Below, piece by piece: positions 45,935 to 54,189 of a DNA stretch of 64,000 bases. This stretch comes from Promicromonospora iranensis (GTDB lineage Bacteria; Actinomycetota; Actinomycetes; Actinomycetales; Cellulomonadaceae). The position numbers and the translations under genes were made by a program. The stretch is from contig NZ_JAJQQP010000010.1 in the NCBI RefSeq assembly GCF_028994805.1, forward strand, positions 236,248-300,247. The letters are read 5' to 3'. Position 1 is the first letter of the stretch. Each line of letters opens with the position of its first letter. Under the pieces are notes generated by a model that worked only from the letters and a program-made list of their open reading frames with translations, ran no database searches and was not told the DNA's origin.

Positions 45935-46786
45935 TCAGCCCTTCACCGCGCCGGACACCAGACCACCGGTCATCCGACCCTGCACGATCAGGAAGAAGAT
46001 CACCGCGGGGATCGCGATGAGCACCGACGCCGCCATGACCGCTCCCCAGTTGGTGGCCTGCGTGGCCTGGAGGAACGTGCGCAGCCAGAGCGGCAGAGTC
46101 ATCGCCTCGGGCCGCTGCATGATCACCAGCGCCGTGATGAACTCGTTCCACGCCTGGATGAAGGCGAACACGCCGGTGGCGACCAGACCCGGGGCGAGCA
46201 GCGGGAAGGTGACCCGCCAGAACGCACCGGCACGGGAGCACCCGTCGATCATCGCCGCCTCCTCCAGCTCCTTGGGTACACCGTTGACGAATCCGCGCAA
46301 CGTCCAGATGGTGAACGGCAGGACTCCCGCCGCGTACACGAGCGTCAGGCCGATGATCGTGTTGAGCAGCTGCCAGCCGTCGATGATCCGGAACAACGAG
46401 ATGATCATCGCCTCTCCGGGGATCATCTGGACCACGAGGATCAGCACGATGAACGTCCGGCGACCCTTGAACTGGAACCGGGTGAGGGCGAGCGCGGCCA
46501 CGAACCCGACGACCAGGGCGATCACCAGGGTCAGGAACGTGACCCCGATCGAGTTCGCCACGGCGGGCGCGAACGGCGCTCGTGCGTTGAAGATCGCGGC
46601 GCGGTAGTTGTCCAGCGTGAACACGTCCGGTGTCGGGAAGAACGCCAGGTTCTCGCCCCGGATCCGGTTGTTCGGCAGGAACGATGTGCTGACCATCCAG
46701 TACACCGGGAACGCGGAGAACACGAAGACGGCGATGGCCAGGGCACCGAACCCGGTGTCGGTGAGTCGCTTGCGGATGGTGATCAC
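45935..46786 (-). CDS. Sugar ABC transporter permease (MalG type)
   Basis: A 283-residue permease with six helices and the EAA loop PKELEEAAMIDGCSRAGAFWRVTFPLLAPG. The N-terminus is MITIRKRLTDTGFGALAIAVFVFSAFPVYW. GTG 46786 overlaps the partner's stop as GTGA. Together with the next gene and the binding protein it forms a CUT1-type importer. Confidence 0.93.
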   Translation of the reverse strand: MITIRKRLTDTGFGALAIAVFVFSAFPVYWMVSTSFLPNNRIRGENLAFFPTPDVFTLDNYRAAIFNARAPFAPAVANSIGVTFLTLVIALVVGFVAALALTRFQFKGRRTFIVLILVVQMIPGEAMIISLFRIIDGWQLLNTIIGLTLVYAAGVLPFTIWTLRGFVNGVPKELEEAAMIDGCSRAGAFWRVTFPLLAPGLVATGVFAFIQAWNEFITALVIMQRPEAMTLPLWLRTFLQATQATNWGAVMAASVLIAIPAVIFFLIVQGRMTGGLVSGAVKG

Positions 46787-47736
46787 AGTTCTTCCTCCCG
46801 CAGCGTGCGCCGCACATAGGGGTAGGCGATGGCCAGCATCACGATCACGAAGACGACGCCGATCGCGCTCGCCAGGCCGTAGTGCCCCTGGGCCATGCCC
46901 GTCTGGTAGATGTAGACGCCGATGGTGCTGGTCAGCTCGCGGTCACCGCCGATGTCCTGCAGCACGAAGACCTGCGTGAAGAGCTTCAGGTCCCAGATCA
47001 TCGACAGCACCACGAGCACCGTGAGGATGGTGCGCACGTAGGGCAGCTGGATGAGCCGGAAACGCTGGAACGCGTTCGCGCCGTCGAGCTGTGCGGCCTC
47101 GATGACCTCCTCCGGGATCTGCGTCAGGCCCGCGTACAGCGTGAACGCGACGAACGGCACCGCGCCCCATACGACGATGCACGCCACGATCACGAAGAAG
47201 GACAGCGGGTCGAGCAGCCAGGAGTAACCGAACCACCGGTCCCCGGTGATCGCGGTGAGCACGTTGTTGATCACGCCGTACTGCGTGTCGAAGAGCCAGC
47301 CCCACACCGTGGTCGCGGCCAGCGACGGCATGGCCCAGGCCAGCAGCAGGCCGATCGACATGAGGAGCCGCAGGCCCTTGCCGACCCGCATCATGAGCAG
47401 GGCCACGAGCATGCCGAGCGTGATCGTGACGGCCACCAGCACGACCATGAGCACGAAGCTGCGGGCCAGCACGGGCCAGAAGCCGTCGACGTCGGTCAGG
47501 ATGGTCGCGTAGTTGTCGAGACCGACCCACGAGGCGGGCTGGCCCATCAGCTGGGCCCGTTCGTACTCCTGGAACGACATCAGGACCAGGCGAACGAGGG
47601 GGAAGCCGGTCAGCACGCCGAGGATGACCATGGCGGCCGAGAGCAGGAGCCACGGCAGGACGGGCTTCCGGCTCGGCTGCCGGATCTCTTGGCGGGGTGA
47701 CGTCGGAGGCGCGGGAACGTCCGCGAGAAGGCTCAT
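46783..47736 (-). CDS. Sugar ABC transporter permease (MalF type)
   Basis: A 317-residue permease with six helices, a proline-rich N-terminus and the EAA loop PEEVIEAAQLDGANAFQRFRLIQLPYVR. GAGGAAG precedes the ATG. It follows the binding protein across 112 bp that hold a strong hairpin, so its level is probably set below that of the binding protein. Confidence 0.93.
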   Translation of the reverse strand: MSLLADVPAPPTSPRQEIRQPSRKPVLPWLLLSAAMVILGVLTGFPLVRLVLMSFQEYERAQLMGQPASWVGLDNYATILTDVDGFWPVLARSFVLMVVLVAVTITLGMLVALLMMRVGKGLRLLMSIGLLLAWAMPSLAATTVWGWLFDTQYGVINNVLTAITGDRWFGYSWLLDPLSFFVIVACIVVWGAVPFVAFTLYAGLTQIPEEVIEAAQLDGANAFQRFRLIQLPYVRTILTVLVVLSMIWDLKLFTQVFVLQDIGGDRELTSTIGVYIYQTGMAQGHYGLASAIGVVFVIVMLAIAYPYVRRTLREEEL

Positions 47737-47786
47737 GTCCGTCTTCCTCAGGGGTCGGGCGAGGGCGCCCCAGCGGGCAGTGGTGT

Positions 47787-47830
47787 CCCGTCCCGCCCGG
47801 GTGTCTGGGGTCGCATCCGGGCGGGACGGG
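47787..47830 (-). terminator. Attenuating hairpin between binding protein and permease genes
   Basis: CCCGTCCCGCCCGG (47787-47800) pairs perfectly with 47817-47830 across 16 nt. It lies between the stop of the binding protein and the MalF-type permease. In ABC operons such stems stop part of transcription or protect the upstream mRNA, giving more binding protein than permease. Confidence 0.75.
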
Positions 47831-47848
47831 AGGTTGTGCTGACTCGCG

Positions 47849-49141
47849 TCAGCTGTTGAGGATCGCCTCGATGTCCGCGTCGAGCTTCTCCGCGACGGTC
47901 TTCACGTCCTCGCCCGAGGCGATCTTCGTGAAGGCGCTCTGCAGCAGCATCTTGGACTCGACGTCGGCCCACTTCGGCGACGCGGGGGTCAGCTTGGCGT
48001 TGGCGGCAGCCTCAGCGGCGGCCTTGCCGATCGACGTCTTCTGGTCGACCTGCTCGAAGAGCGAGGTCTTGGCCGGGAAGAGGCCGATGCCCGCGAGGAT
48101 CGACTGGTACTCGTCGCTGAGCAGGATCTCGTAGGCACTCATCGCGAGGTCCGGACGGGCCGACTTCTGCGCGATGGCGATGTTCGAGCCGCCGGCGAAC
48201 ACCTGCGCGGCGCCGCCGTCCTTGCCCGGCAGCGCGAGGCCTTCGAGGTCCTTGCCGTACGTCGAGGCGCAGCCGGGGACGCCCTCGGGCTCCTCGGGCT
48301 CCTCGGGAGCGTTGATCGACCACTGGATCCAGCTCGGCGCCGAGAGGAAGGCGACCTTGCCCTCGCAGAACGGCACCTGCAGGTCGGTCTCCTGCGCGTC
48401 GGACGGGGCGTTGTTGCCCTTGGTCATGATGGTCTGGACCTGCTCCAGGCCGGCGAGGCCGCCCTCGGAGGAGAAGCCCGCGTCCCATGTGCCGTCCTCG
48501 GCCTGCTCGGCGACGTAGCCGCCGTTCTCCCAGACGAAGGGCAGGGCGTTGTACCAGTCCTGGCCGGGCCAGTAGACGCCGGACAGGTCGTCCGTCGTCA
48601 GGTCGACGGCGGTCTCGACGTACTCGTCGAGCGTCGTCGGCACCGGGGTGTCACCGAGGACCTGCTGGGAGTAGAAGACGACGCGCGAGCCCGAGTAGTA
48701 CGGCAGGGCGTAGTGCTTGCCCTCCCAGTCACCGGCCTCGACGAAGCCCGGGATCAGGTCACTGCCGCCCAGGGACTCGAACTCGTCGGCGGTGATCTCG
48801 CGGAAGTAGCCGGCCGAGGTGAACGCGGCGGCCTGGGTGTTGCCGATCTCGACCACGTCGGGAGCGTCCGAGCCGGACAGCGCCGTCGTGTACTTGTCGA
48901 CCAGGCCGTCCCAGGCCTGCTCCTCGATGACGAGGGTGCTGCCGGGGTTCTCCTCCTCGAACGTCTTCTTGAGGTAGTCGCGTGCTTCGTCGGGGGTGTC
49001 GGTGCCGACGAGCCAGACCCGGACCTCGCCGGGGCCGGTCTCCTCGGCGGTCGCCGCGCCGTCCGCGTTACCGCACGCGCTGAGCGCGAGCGTCAGGGTG
49101 ATCGCCGACGCCGCAGCGCCGACAAGTCGGTTTCTGTTCAC
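47849..49141 (-). CDS. Sugar ABC transporter substrate-binding lipoprotein
   Basis: A 430-residue extracellular binding protein with lipobox LALSAC-GN and the CUT1 pattern EVRVWLVGTDTPDEARDYLKKTFEEENPGS, PDVVEIGNTQAAAFTSAGYF and ALPYYSGSRVVFYSQQVL. In this cluster its ligand is probably GlcNAc, chitobiose or a relative, as for NgcE/DasA of streptomycetes. GTG 49141 follows GGAGGAAT by 7 nt. Confidence 0.92.
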   Translation of the reverse strand: MNRNRLVGAAASAITLTLALSACGNADGAATAEETGPGEVRVWLVGTDTPDEARDYLKKTFEEENPGSTLVIEEQAWDGLVDKYTTALSGSDAPDVVEIGNTQAAAFTSAGYFREITADEFESLGGSDLIPGFVEAGDWEGKHYALPYYSGSRVVFYSQQVLGDTPVPTTLDEYVETAVDLTTDDLSGVYWPGQDWYNALPFVWENGGYVAEQAEDGTWDAGFSSEGGLAGLEQVQTIMTKGNNAPSDAQETDLQVPFCEGKVAFLSAPSWIQWSINAPEEPEEPEGVPGCASTYGKDLEGLALPGKDGGAAQVFAGGSNIAIAQKSARPDLAMSAYEILLSDEYQSILAGIGLFPAKTSLFEQVDQKTSIGKAAAEAAANAKLTPASPKWADVESKMLLQSAFTKIASGEDVKTVAEKLDADIEAILNS

Positions 49142-49246
49142 GTGTGAATTCCTCCCGGGATACGACGTTGTGTCGCGGTGGTGCCTGGTGATGACTCGAG
49201 TGGAAGCTCGATGAGACGCCTGCCGCCCACACGTGCGCACTGCTGC

Positions 49247-50398
49247 TCACGAGACCCCCAGCTGGGCGGAAAGCACGAGGACGGCGGCACCCGCCAGCAC
49301 CACGTCCTCGTCGAGTGCGGCCATCCGCAGCTGCAGGCCCGAGTTGATGGCCGGCATGGTGCGCTGACGGATGGTGTCCAGCGCGGCCTCGCGCAGGGGG
49401 CCGTCGAGCAGGTCGCGTGGACCGCTCAGCAGCACCTCGTCGAGGTTGAGCGCGCTGACGACCGGGGCAAGGGTCACGCCCAGCACCCGGCCTGCCGACG
49501 CCAGTGCGGCGTCGGAATCTTCGGTGTTCTTGTCCGCGACCGCGCGCCGCAGCGCCGGCACGGACAGGACGGTCTCGAGGCAGCCGACCCGGCCGCAGGC
49601 GCACTCGCCGTGATCGACGACGGTGACGTGGCCGATCTCGCCCGCGGCGCCGCCCTGGCCGTGCACGCGCACGCCGTCGACCACCACGCCGGCGCCGACG
49701 CCCGCGCCCACCGTGACGACGAGCATGCCGGAGCTGCCGCCGCCGTAGGTGAACTCACCGAGCGCCGCCGTGTTGGCGTCGTTCGCCACGTGCACGGGCA
49801 GGCCCACGCGCTCGCCCAGGATCTCGGCGAGCGGCACGTCGTACCAGCCGCGGTTGGGCGCCTCGACGACTCGTCCGTCCAGGTCGATGATGCCCGGTGA
49901 CCCGACGCCGACGCCGATCACCGGATGGTTCGCCGCGGCCACGAGCCGGCGGACGAAGCGGGTGAGCAGGTCGACGAGCTCGTCGCCCGTGCGCCCGTCG
50001 ATGTCCAGCTGGCGGCGCACCATGATCTCGCCGGTGAGGCTGAGGACGGCGCCGCGCATGCGGCCGAACTCCGTGAGGTCGACGGCCACGATCTGGTAGG
50101 CGTCCGTACGGAGGCCCACCAGGATCGCGGGCTTGCCGACGCGCTGGCCGGGTCGCGTGCCGAGCTCCTCCACGAGGCCCTCGGTGATGAGCACCGAGAC
50201 CAGGTCCGAGATCGTGACGCGCGTGAGCGAGGTCGCTCGTGCGAGGTCGGCCCGGGAAGTCGGCCCCTCGTGGAAGAGGTGCTGGAGCACCAGGGACCGG
50301 TTGTGCGCCCTGGCGTGCTCGGGGAGCACCTTGGACGTGGCGCGCAGGCGTGCGCCGAGCCCTCGCCCGGTGCCGTTCCGCTCTGTCGTCGTCGCCAT
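49247..50398 (-). CDS. ROK-family transcriptional repressor
   Basis: A 383-residue NagC/XylR-type repressor: N-terminal winged helix (VLQHLFHEGPTSRADLARATSLTRVTISDLVSVLITEGLVEE) and a ROK sugar-binding domain with ACGRVGCLETVLS zinc motif and VGVGSPGIIDLDG. It probably represses the amino-sugar operon downstream and is relieved by a sugar or sugar phosphate. AAGGAGGT lies 12 nt before the ATG, unusually far. The 308-bp gap 50399-50706 holds an operator-like palindrome. Confidence 0.92.
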   Translation of the reverse strand: MATTTERNGTGRGLGARLRATSKVLPEHARAHNRSLVLQHLFHEGPTSRADLARATSLTRVTISDLVSVLITEGLVEELGTRPGQRVGKPAILVGLRTDAYQIVAVDLTEFGRMRGAVLSLTGEIMVRRQLDIDGRTGDELVDLLTRFVRRLVAAANHPVIGVGVGSPGIIDLDGRVVEAPNRGWYDVPLAEILGERVGLPVHVANDANTAALGEFTYGGGSSGMLVVTVGAGVGAGVVVDGVRVHGQGGAAGEIGHVTVVDHGECACGRVGCLETVLSVPALRRAVADKNTEDSDAALASAGRVLGVTLAPVVSALNLDEVLLSGPRDLLDGPLREAALDTIRQRTMPAINSGLQLRMAALDEDVVLAGAAVLVLSAQLGVS

Positions 50399-50451
50399 GT
50401 TTGTTAGTAGACCTCCTTAACAGAGTCGCTGTCCATCGCCCGGTATGACCC

Positions 50452-50467
50452 GTAACAAGACTGTTAC
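50452..50467. promoter_or_regulatory. Putative operator of the ROK repressor
   Basis: GTAACAAGACTGTTAC is a perfect 6-bp dyad with 4-bp spacer, 54 bp before the ROK gene. A looser GTTA/TAAC dyad overlaps the ribosome site at 50403-50421. Either may be an autoregulatory site. Besides this and TACGCT at 50695 I see nothing in the 308-bp gap. Confidence 0.5.
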
Positions 50468-50706
50468 CTGGGTCACGTTGACCCTGACTGATGGACGCAC
50501 TCCGCCGCCGTATCCGGATTACTTCACGTGCCTGACGAATCCGAGCCTGCCGTACCCGGCCGTGCCGAGCACGGCGTGACCGCACCGTGATCAAAAACCG
50601 CGCAAAACCGAAGAAAAATCGGGTCACCGAGCCCACAAGTTCACAAAGGGATCACAGTTCCCAGGTGGGGAGCGTTCCCGCCCTACCGGGCTCCTACGCT
50701 CGTCCC

Positions 50707-51678
50707 ATGAAGCGCAACCGGTCAGCCAGGGGGGACGCGGGCACGCCCGCGCGCCGACTCGTCCAAGCCCTCCTGGCAGCAGTCGTCGGGGGGACCCTCG
50801 CGGTCTCCCTCACCGCCTGCTCGGGAAGCGACGCGAGCGAGTCCGGTGCAGCCGACGCGGGCGACGGCGCACGCGCCGAGGTCGCCGAGCCGGGCTCGGC
50901 CGAGGACGCCATCACCGGGGCGACAGGCGCCGTCGGCCTCGCCGAGGCGCCGGAGGAGGCCGTCCACCGTGAGCTCGTCACCACGGGCAACGCGACGCTC
51001 GCGGTGGAGGACCCCTTCGGCGCCGCGGAGCAGATCGCCGACCTCGTCGAGGGCGCGGGCGGCCGCGTCGAGGCACGTGACGAGCGCGCGGAGACCGCGG
51101 ACGAGCCGGGCAGCGCGTCGATGACACTCCGCATCCCTGCCGACCGTGTCTCGGCGACGTTGGACGCCCTCGACAAGCTCGGTGAGGTGCGCGACCGCCA
51201 CATCGAGACGGTGGACGTCACCGGCACCGCGCAGGACCTCGACGCCCGCATCGCGGCGCTGCGTACGTCGACCGACCGCCTGCGCGAGCTCATGGCCGAC
51301 GCCGACCGCACCGCCGACCTCATCGAGATCGAGGCGGAGCTCGCCACGCGCCAGGCAGAGCTGGACTCCCGGGTCTCCGAGCGGAACCGGCTCTCGGACG
51401 AGGTGGCGATGTCCACCCTGCACGTGGAGATCGTCGCGGCGGGCTCCCCGGCGGCGCAGGCGCAGCCGGGCGGCTTCCTCGGTGGCCTGTCCGCGGGGTG
51501 GAGCGCCCTGGTGAACACGTTCAACGTGGTCGTCCTGATACTCGGCGCGATCATCCCCTGGCTCGCGCTGGTGGGTGTGGTGCTGCTCGTGGTGGTCGGT
51601 GTTCGCCGGCAGATCGCCAGGAACCGACCTTCCGGACCGGCACCGGTCATCGGCGAGCCGGAGCCCGTCGAGCCCTGA
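50707..51678 (+). CDS. DUF4349 lipoprotein
   Basis: A 323-residue envelope protein: lipobox SLTAC, acidic linker, the DUF4349 domain (HRELVTTGNATLAVEDPFGAAEQIADLVEGAGG and SATLDALDKLGEVRDRHIETVDVTGTAQDLDARIAAL), a coiled coil (about 190-235) and a C-terminal helix (VVVLILGAIIPWLALVGVVLLVVVG). Function is unknown. ATG 50707 is leaderless, TACGCT ending 6 nt upstream. Confidence 0.88.
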   Translation: MKRNRSARGDAGTPARRLVQALLAAVVGGTLAVSLTACSGSDASESGAADAGDGARAEVAEPGSAEDAITGATGAVGLAEAPEEAVHRELVTTGNATLAVEDPFGAAEQIADLVEGAGGRVEARDERAETADEPGSASMTLRIPADRVSATLDALDKLGEVRDRHIETVDVTGTAQDLDARIAALRTSTDRLRELMADADRTADLIEIEAELATRQAELDSRVSERNRLSDEVAMSTLHVEIVAAGSPAAQAQPGGFLGGLSAGWSALVNTFNVVVLILGAIIPWLALVGVVLLVVVGVRRQIARNRPSGPAPVIGEPEPVEP

Positions 51679-52443
51679 CTACCGGTCCGCGAACCGGGCC
51701 TCGATCCGCTCGAGCGCCTGCCGCTGCTGCTCGTTGAGCAGCTCGGCCGTGTACTCGCTGAGCAGCTGGGACGAGGCGCCGACGTCCAGCAGGTCATGGT
51801 CCGCGAACTCGGCGATCAGGCCGCCGAACGCCGTGCCGAAGCTGTCGACGACCGACATGATGTCCTGTTCGGTGCTCCCCGCCCCGAGCCTGCCGAACTG
51901 CTCGGCGAACACGCTGACGACCTGGACCGTGGCGGGGTCGCTCATGCGTTCGTAGAAGTGGGCGAGCTGAGGCATCCCCTCCGCCCCCAACAGATGGGCC
52001 AGGAGTACCGAGTGCTCCCGGTCGGCCTTCATCAGCTCGGGCGAGATACCCGACGTCGCCCAGACGGCGTAGAACGGCGCCAGCTCGGGCGGGACGTCCG
52101 GTGCGGCGCGGTGATCGCGCAGCTGCGCGATCACCGCGCGCCGTCTGGTCAGCTGATCGATCTGCGTGGCCAGCTCGGCGTCGAGCTCGTCCAGGAGCGC
52201 CCCGCTGTCCCCGGTGTCGCCGCCTCCGCGGTCCGTGTCGTCGAGCAGGTCCGACATGCGGTCGAGCGGGATGCCGACCGCCGCCAACCGTTTGATGCGC
52301 AGCAGCCGGACCAGGTCGCGCAGGCCGTAGCTGCGGTAGTCGTTGCTGTCCCGCCGGGGTTCCGCGAGCACCCCGACCTCGTGGTAGTGCCGCAGCGCCC
52401 GCACCGTGACACCGGCGAGGCGGGCCAGCTCCCCGCTACGCAC
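51679..52443 (-). CDS. MerR-family regulator
   Basis: A 254-residue regulator: MerR helix-turn-helix SGELARLAGVTVRALRHYHEVGVLAEPRRDSNDYRSYG, a coiled-coil dimer helix (LLDELDAELATQIDQLTRRRAVI) and a C-terminal ligand domain resembling TipAS. The GTG overlaps the MFS gene by 8 bp. It probably activates the MFS pump by twisting its 19-bp-spaced promoter when it binds a drug-like ligand. Confidence 0.9.
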   Translation of the reverse strand: MRSGELARLAGVTVRALRHYHEVGVLAEPRRDSNDYRSYGLRDLVRLLRIKRLAAVGIPLDRMSDLLDDTDRGGGDTGDSGALLDELDAELATQIDQLTRRRAVIAQLRDHRAAPDVPPELAPFYAVWATSGISPELMKADREHSVLLAHLLGAEGMPQLAHFYERMSDPATVQVVSVFAEQFGRLGAGSTEQDIMSVVDSFGTAFGGLIAEFADHDLLDVGASSQLLSEYTAELLNEQQRQALERIEARFADR

Positions 52444-53677
52444 CGCTGACCGCCAGCTCCGCGTCGCCCGTCGGCTCGGGCTCGAGATGCCGCAGCGGCC
52501 GGGCGAAGAGACCCAGGGCACCGGCGACGAGCCCGATCCCGGCCAGGGCGGCCGCGGCGACCTCGACACCGATGTACTCGGTGAGCACGGCGGCAGTCAT
52601 CAGCCCGACCGGTGGAGCGGCAGTCATGACCGCATTCTGCGTGCCCATGATCCGTCCGCGCATCCCCTCGGGGATGCGTTCGATCATGAGCACGCCCATC
52701 AGGCTGCCGAACAGGCCGCTGGCGAGCCCCACCACGAACGCGCCGGCGAAGACCACCCAGACCGAGGACAGCGTGGCGATGACGCCGACCCCGACGGTCG
52801 TCCCGACCACCCCCGCGACGAACCACGGGCGTCGACGCCCGCGCGCACCGGCGACGGCATAGCACCCCGCGCCGACCAGCATCCCCGCCGCGATGGCCGT
52901 CAGGACGAACCCGAGCATCCCGGGCTGGTCGATCTGCGTGAAGTAGACCGGCAGCACCAGGCCCTGCAAGGACGCCAGCACGGACATCGTCGCCACGGTG
53001 AGCATGGTCGTGGCGACCAGGAACGGGCTGCGCAGCAGCACCCGCCAGCCGTCACGGAGCTGCGTCCAGCTGCCGCCGGGCGCCACCTCACCACCGCTGA
53101 TCGCCACAGCTCCCACCCGATACGGGATGAGGAGGGTCAGCAGAGCCGCGGCGAGCGACGTCGCGGCGGTGATCCACAGCACCGTCGAGCCGTCGAAGAG
53201 CACCATCAGGGTCCCGGCCGCCGCCGGCCCGAGCAGCAGCGCCACCGCACCGAGCCCTTCCCTGATCCCCATGAGCCGTTCCGAGCTGATCCCGCCGTGC
53301 CGCACGATCGCCGGCAGCAGGGCATCGCGAGCGGTCATGCCCGGCACGTCCCCGAGCGACCCGATGATCCCGAACAGGACGAACCACCCGAGGTTCAGGC
53401 CCGAGACCATGTCGACCACGGGCAGCGCGGCGACCGAGGCCGCCGAGACCAGGTCCGTGACGACGGACGACGTGCGGCGGTTGATCCGGTCGATCACGAC
53501 GCCCATGACCAGCCCGGCCAGCACGGCGGGGACGGCGGTCGCCGCGGCCACCGTGCCGGCGCTCAGCGCGCTCCCGGTGATCTGCAGGACGATCAGCGGG
53601 AACGCCACCCCCGCGATCGAGTTGCCCAGCAGGGACAGCAGGTAGGACGACAGGTACGTGACGGGAATCAGCCTCAT
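52436..53677 (-). CDS. MFS drug-efflux-type transporter
   Basis: A 413-residue MFS protein with 12 helices, resembling macrolide or multidrug exporters: YLSSYLLSLLGNSIAGVAFPLIVLQITGSALSAG, MGVVIDRINRRTSSVVTDLV and ERIPEGMRGRIMGTQNAVM. ATG 53677 is used, not 53698: a -10-like CTGACT lies 6 nt upstream with TTGACC 19 bp farther. It shares an 8-bp overlap with the MerR gene. Confidence 0.88.
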   Translation of the reverse strand: MRLIPVTYLSSYLLSLLGNSIAGVAFPLIVLQITGSALSAGTVAAATAVPAVLAGLVMGVVIDRINRRTSSVVTDLVSAASVAALPVVDMVSGLNLGWFVLFGIIGSLGDVPGMTARDALLPAIVRHGGISSERLMGIREGLGAVALLLGPAAAGTLMVLFDGSTVLWITAATSLAAALLTLLIPYRVGAVAISGGEVAPGGSWTQLRDGWRVLLRSPFLVATTMLTVATMSVLASLQGLVLPVYFTQIDQPGMLGFVLTAIAAGMLVGAGCYAVAGARGRRRPWFVAGVVGTTVGVGVIATLSSVWVVFAGAFVVGLASGLFGSLMGVLMIERIPEGMRGRIMGTQNAVMTAAPPVGLMTAAVLTEYIGVEVAAAALAGIGLVAGALGLFARPLRHLEPEPTGDAELAVSGA

Positions 53678-53683
53678 GGAGCC

Positions 53684-53714
53684 AGTCAGAACCATCACGT
53701 AGGGGCGGGGTCAA
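53684..53714 (-). promoter_or_regulatory. MerR-type promoter of the MFS gene
   Basis: On the minus strand TTGACC (53709-53714) and CTGACT (53684-53689) are separated by 19 bp, 2 bp more than normal, as in MerR-activated promoters. The spacer contains the dyad CC-n3-ACGT-n3-GG. The -10 ends 6 nt before the ATG. Confidence 0.6.
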
Positions 53715-53743
53715 GCGGTGCCCGCCGCCGGACGCCGCCGAGC

Positions 53744-54148
53744 TCAGCCGGTGATCGCCAGCGCGTCGATCTCCACCAGCATCTCCTCGCGCGGCAGGCC
53801 CACCATCACCGTGGTGCGGCTCGGCAGCACACCGCCCGGGCAGTGCTTCGTGACGAACTCGCCGTAGGCGTCGTTCATGGCCGCGAAGTCGTCGCGCGTC
53901 GTGAGGTAGACCCGCAGCATCACGACGTCGTCGAACGTGGCGCCGCCGGCCTCGACGATCGCCCGCACGTTCTCCAGGGTGCGCGTGGTCTGCGCGGCGA
54001 CGTTGCCGGGGTGCACGTACTCCCCCGTCGCCGGGTCCATCGGGCCCTGCCCCGAGACCTGCACGAACGGACCCTTGCGCACGCCCTGGTGGAACGTGTG
54101 CGCGGGCGCGGGGGCGTCGGGGGTGGAGAGGGCGGTCTTGTCGGTCAT
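53744..54148 (-). CDS. RidA-family enamine/imine deaminase
   Basis: A 134-residue RidA protein. Motifs: FVQVSGQGPMDPATGEYV, QTTRTLENVRAIVEAGGATFDDVVMLRVYLT and the C-terminal block VLPSRTTVMVGLPREEMLVEIDALA with the conserved Arg and Glu. RidA hydrolyses reactive imines made by PLP dehydratases such as the enzyme encoded 41 bp upstream. AAGGAG precedes the ATG. Confidence 0.92.
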   Translation of the reverse strand: MTDKTALSTPDAPAPAHTFHQGVRKGPFVQVSGQGPMDPATGEYVHPGNVAAQTTRTLENVRAIVEAGGATFDDVVMLRVYLTTRDDFAAMNDAYGEFVTKHCPGGVLPSRTTVMVGLPREEMLVEIDALAITG

Positions 54149-54189
54149 CGGTGCTCCTTGCTCGGGTCGTGCGGTCGGTCAGCTGCTGG

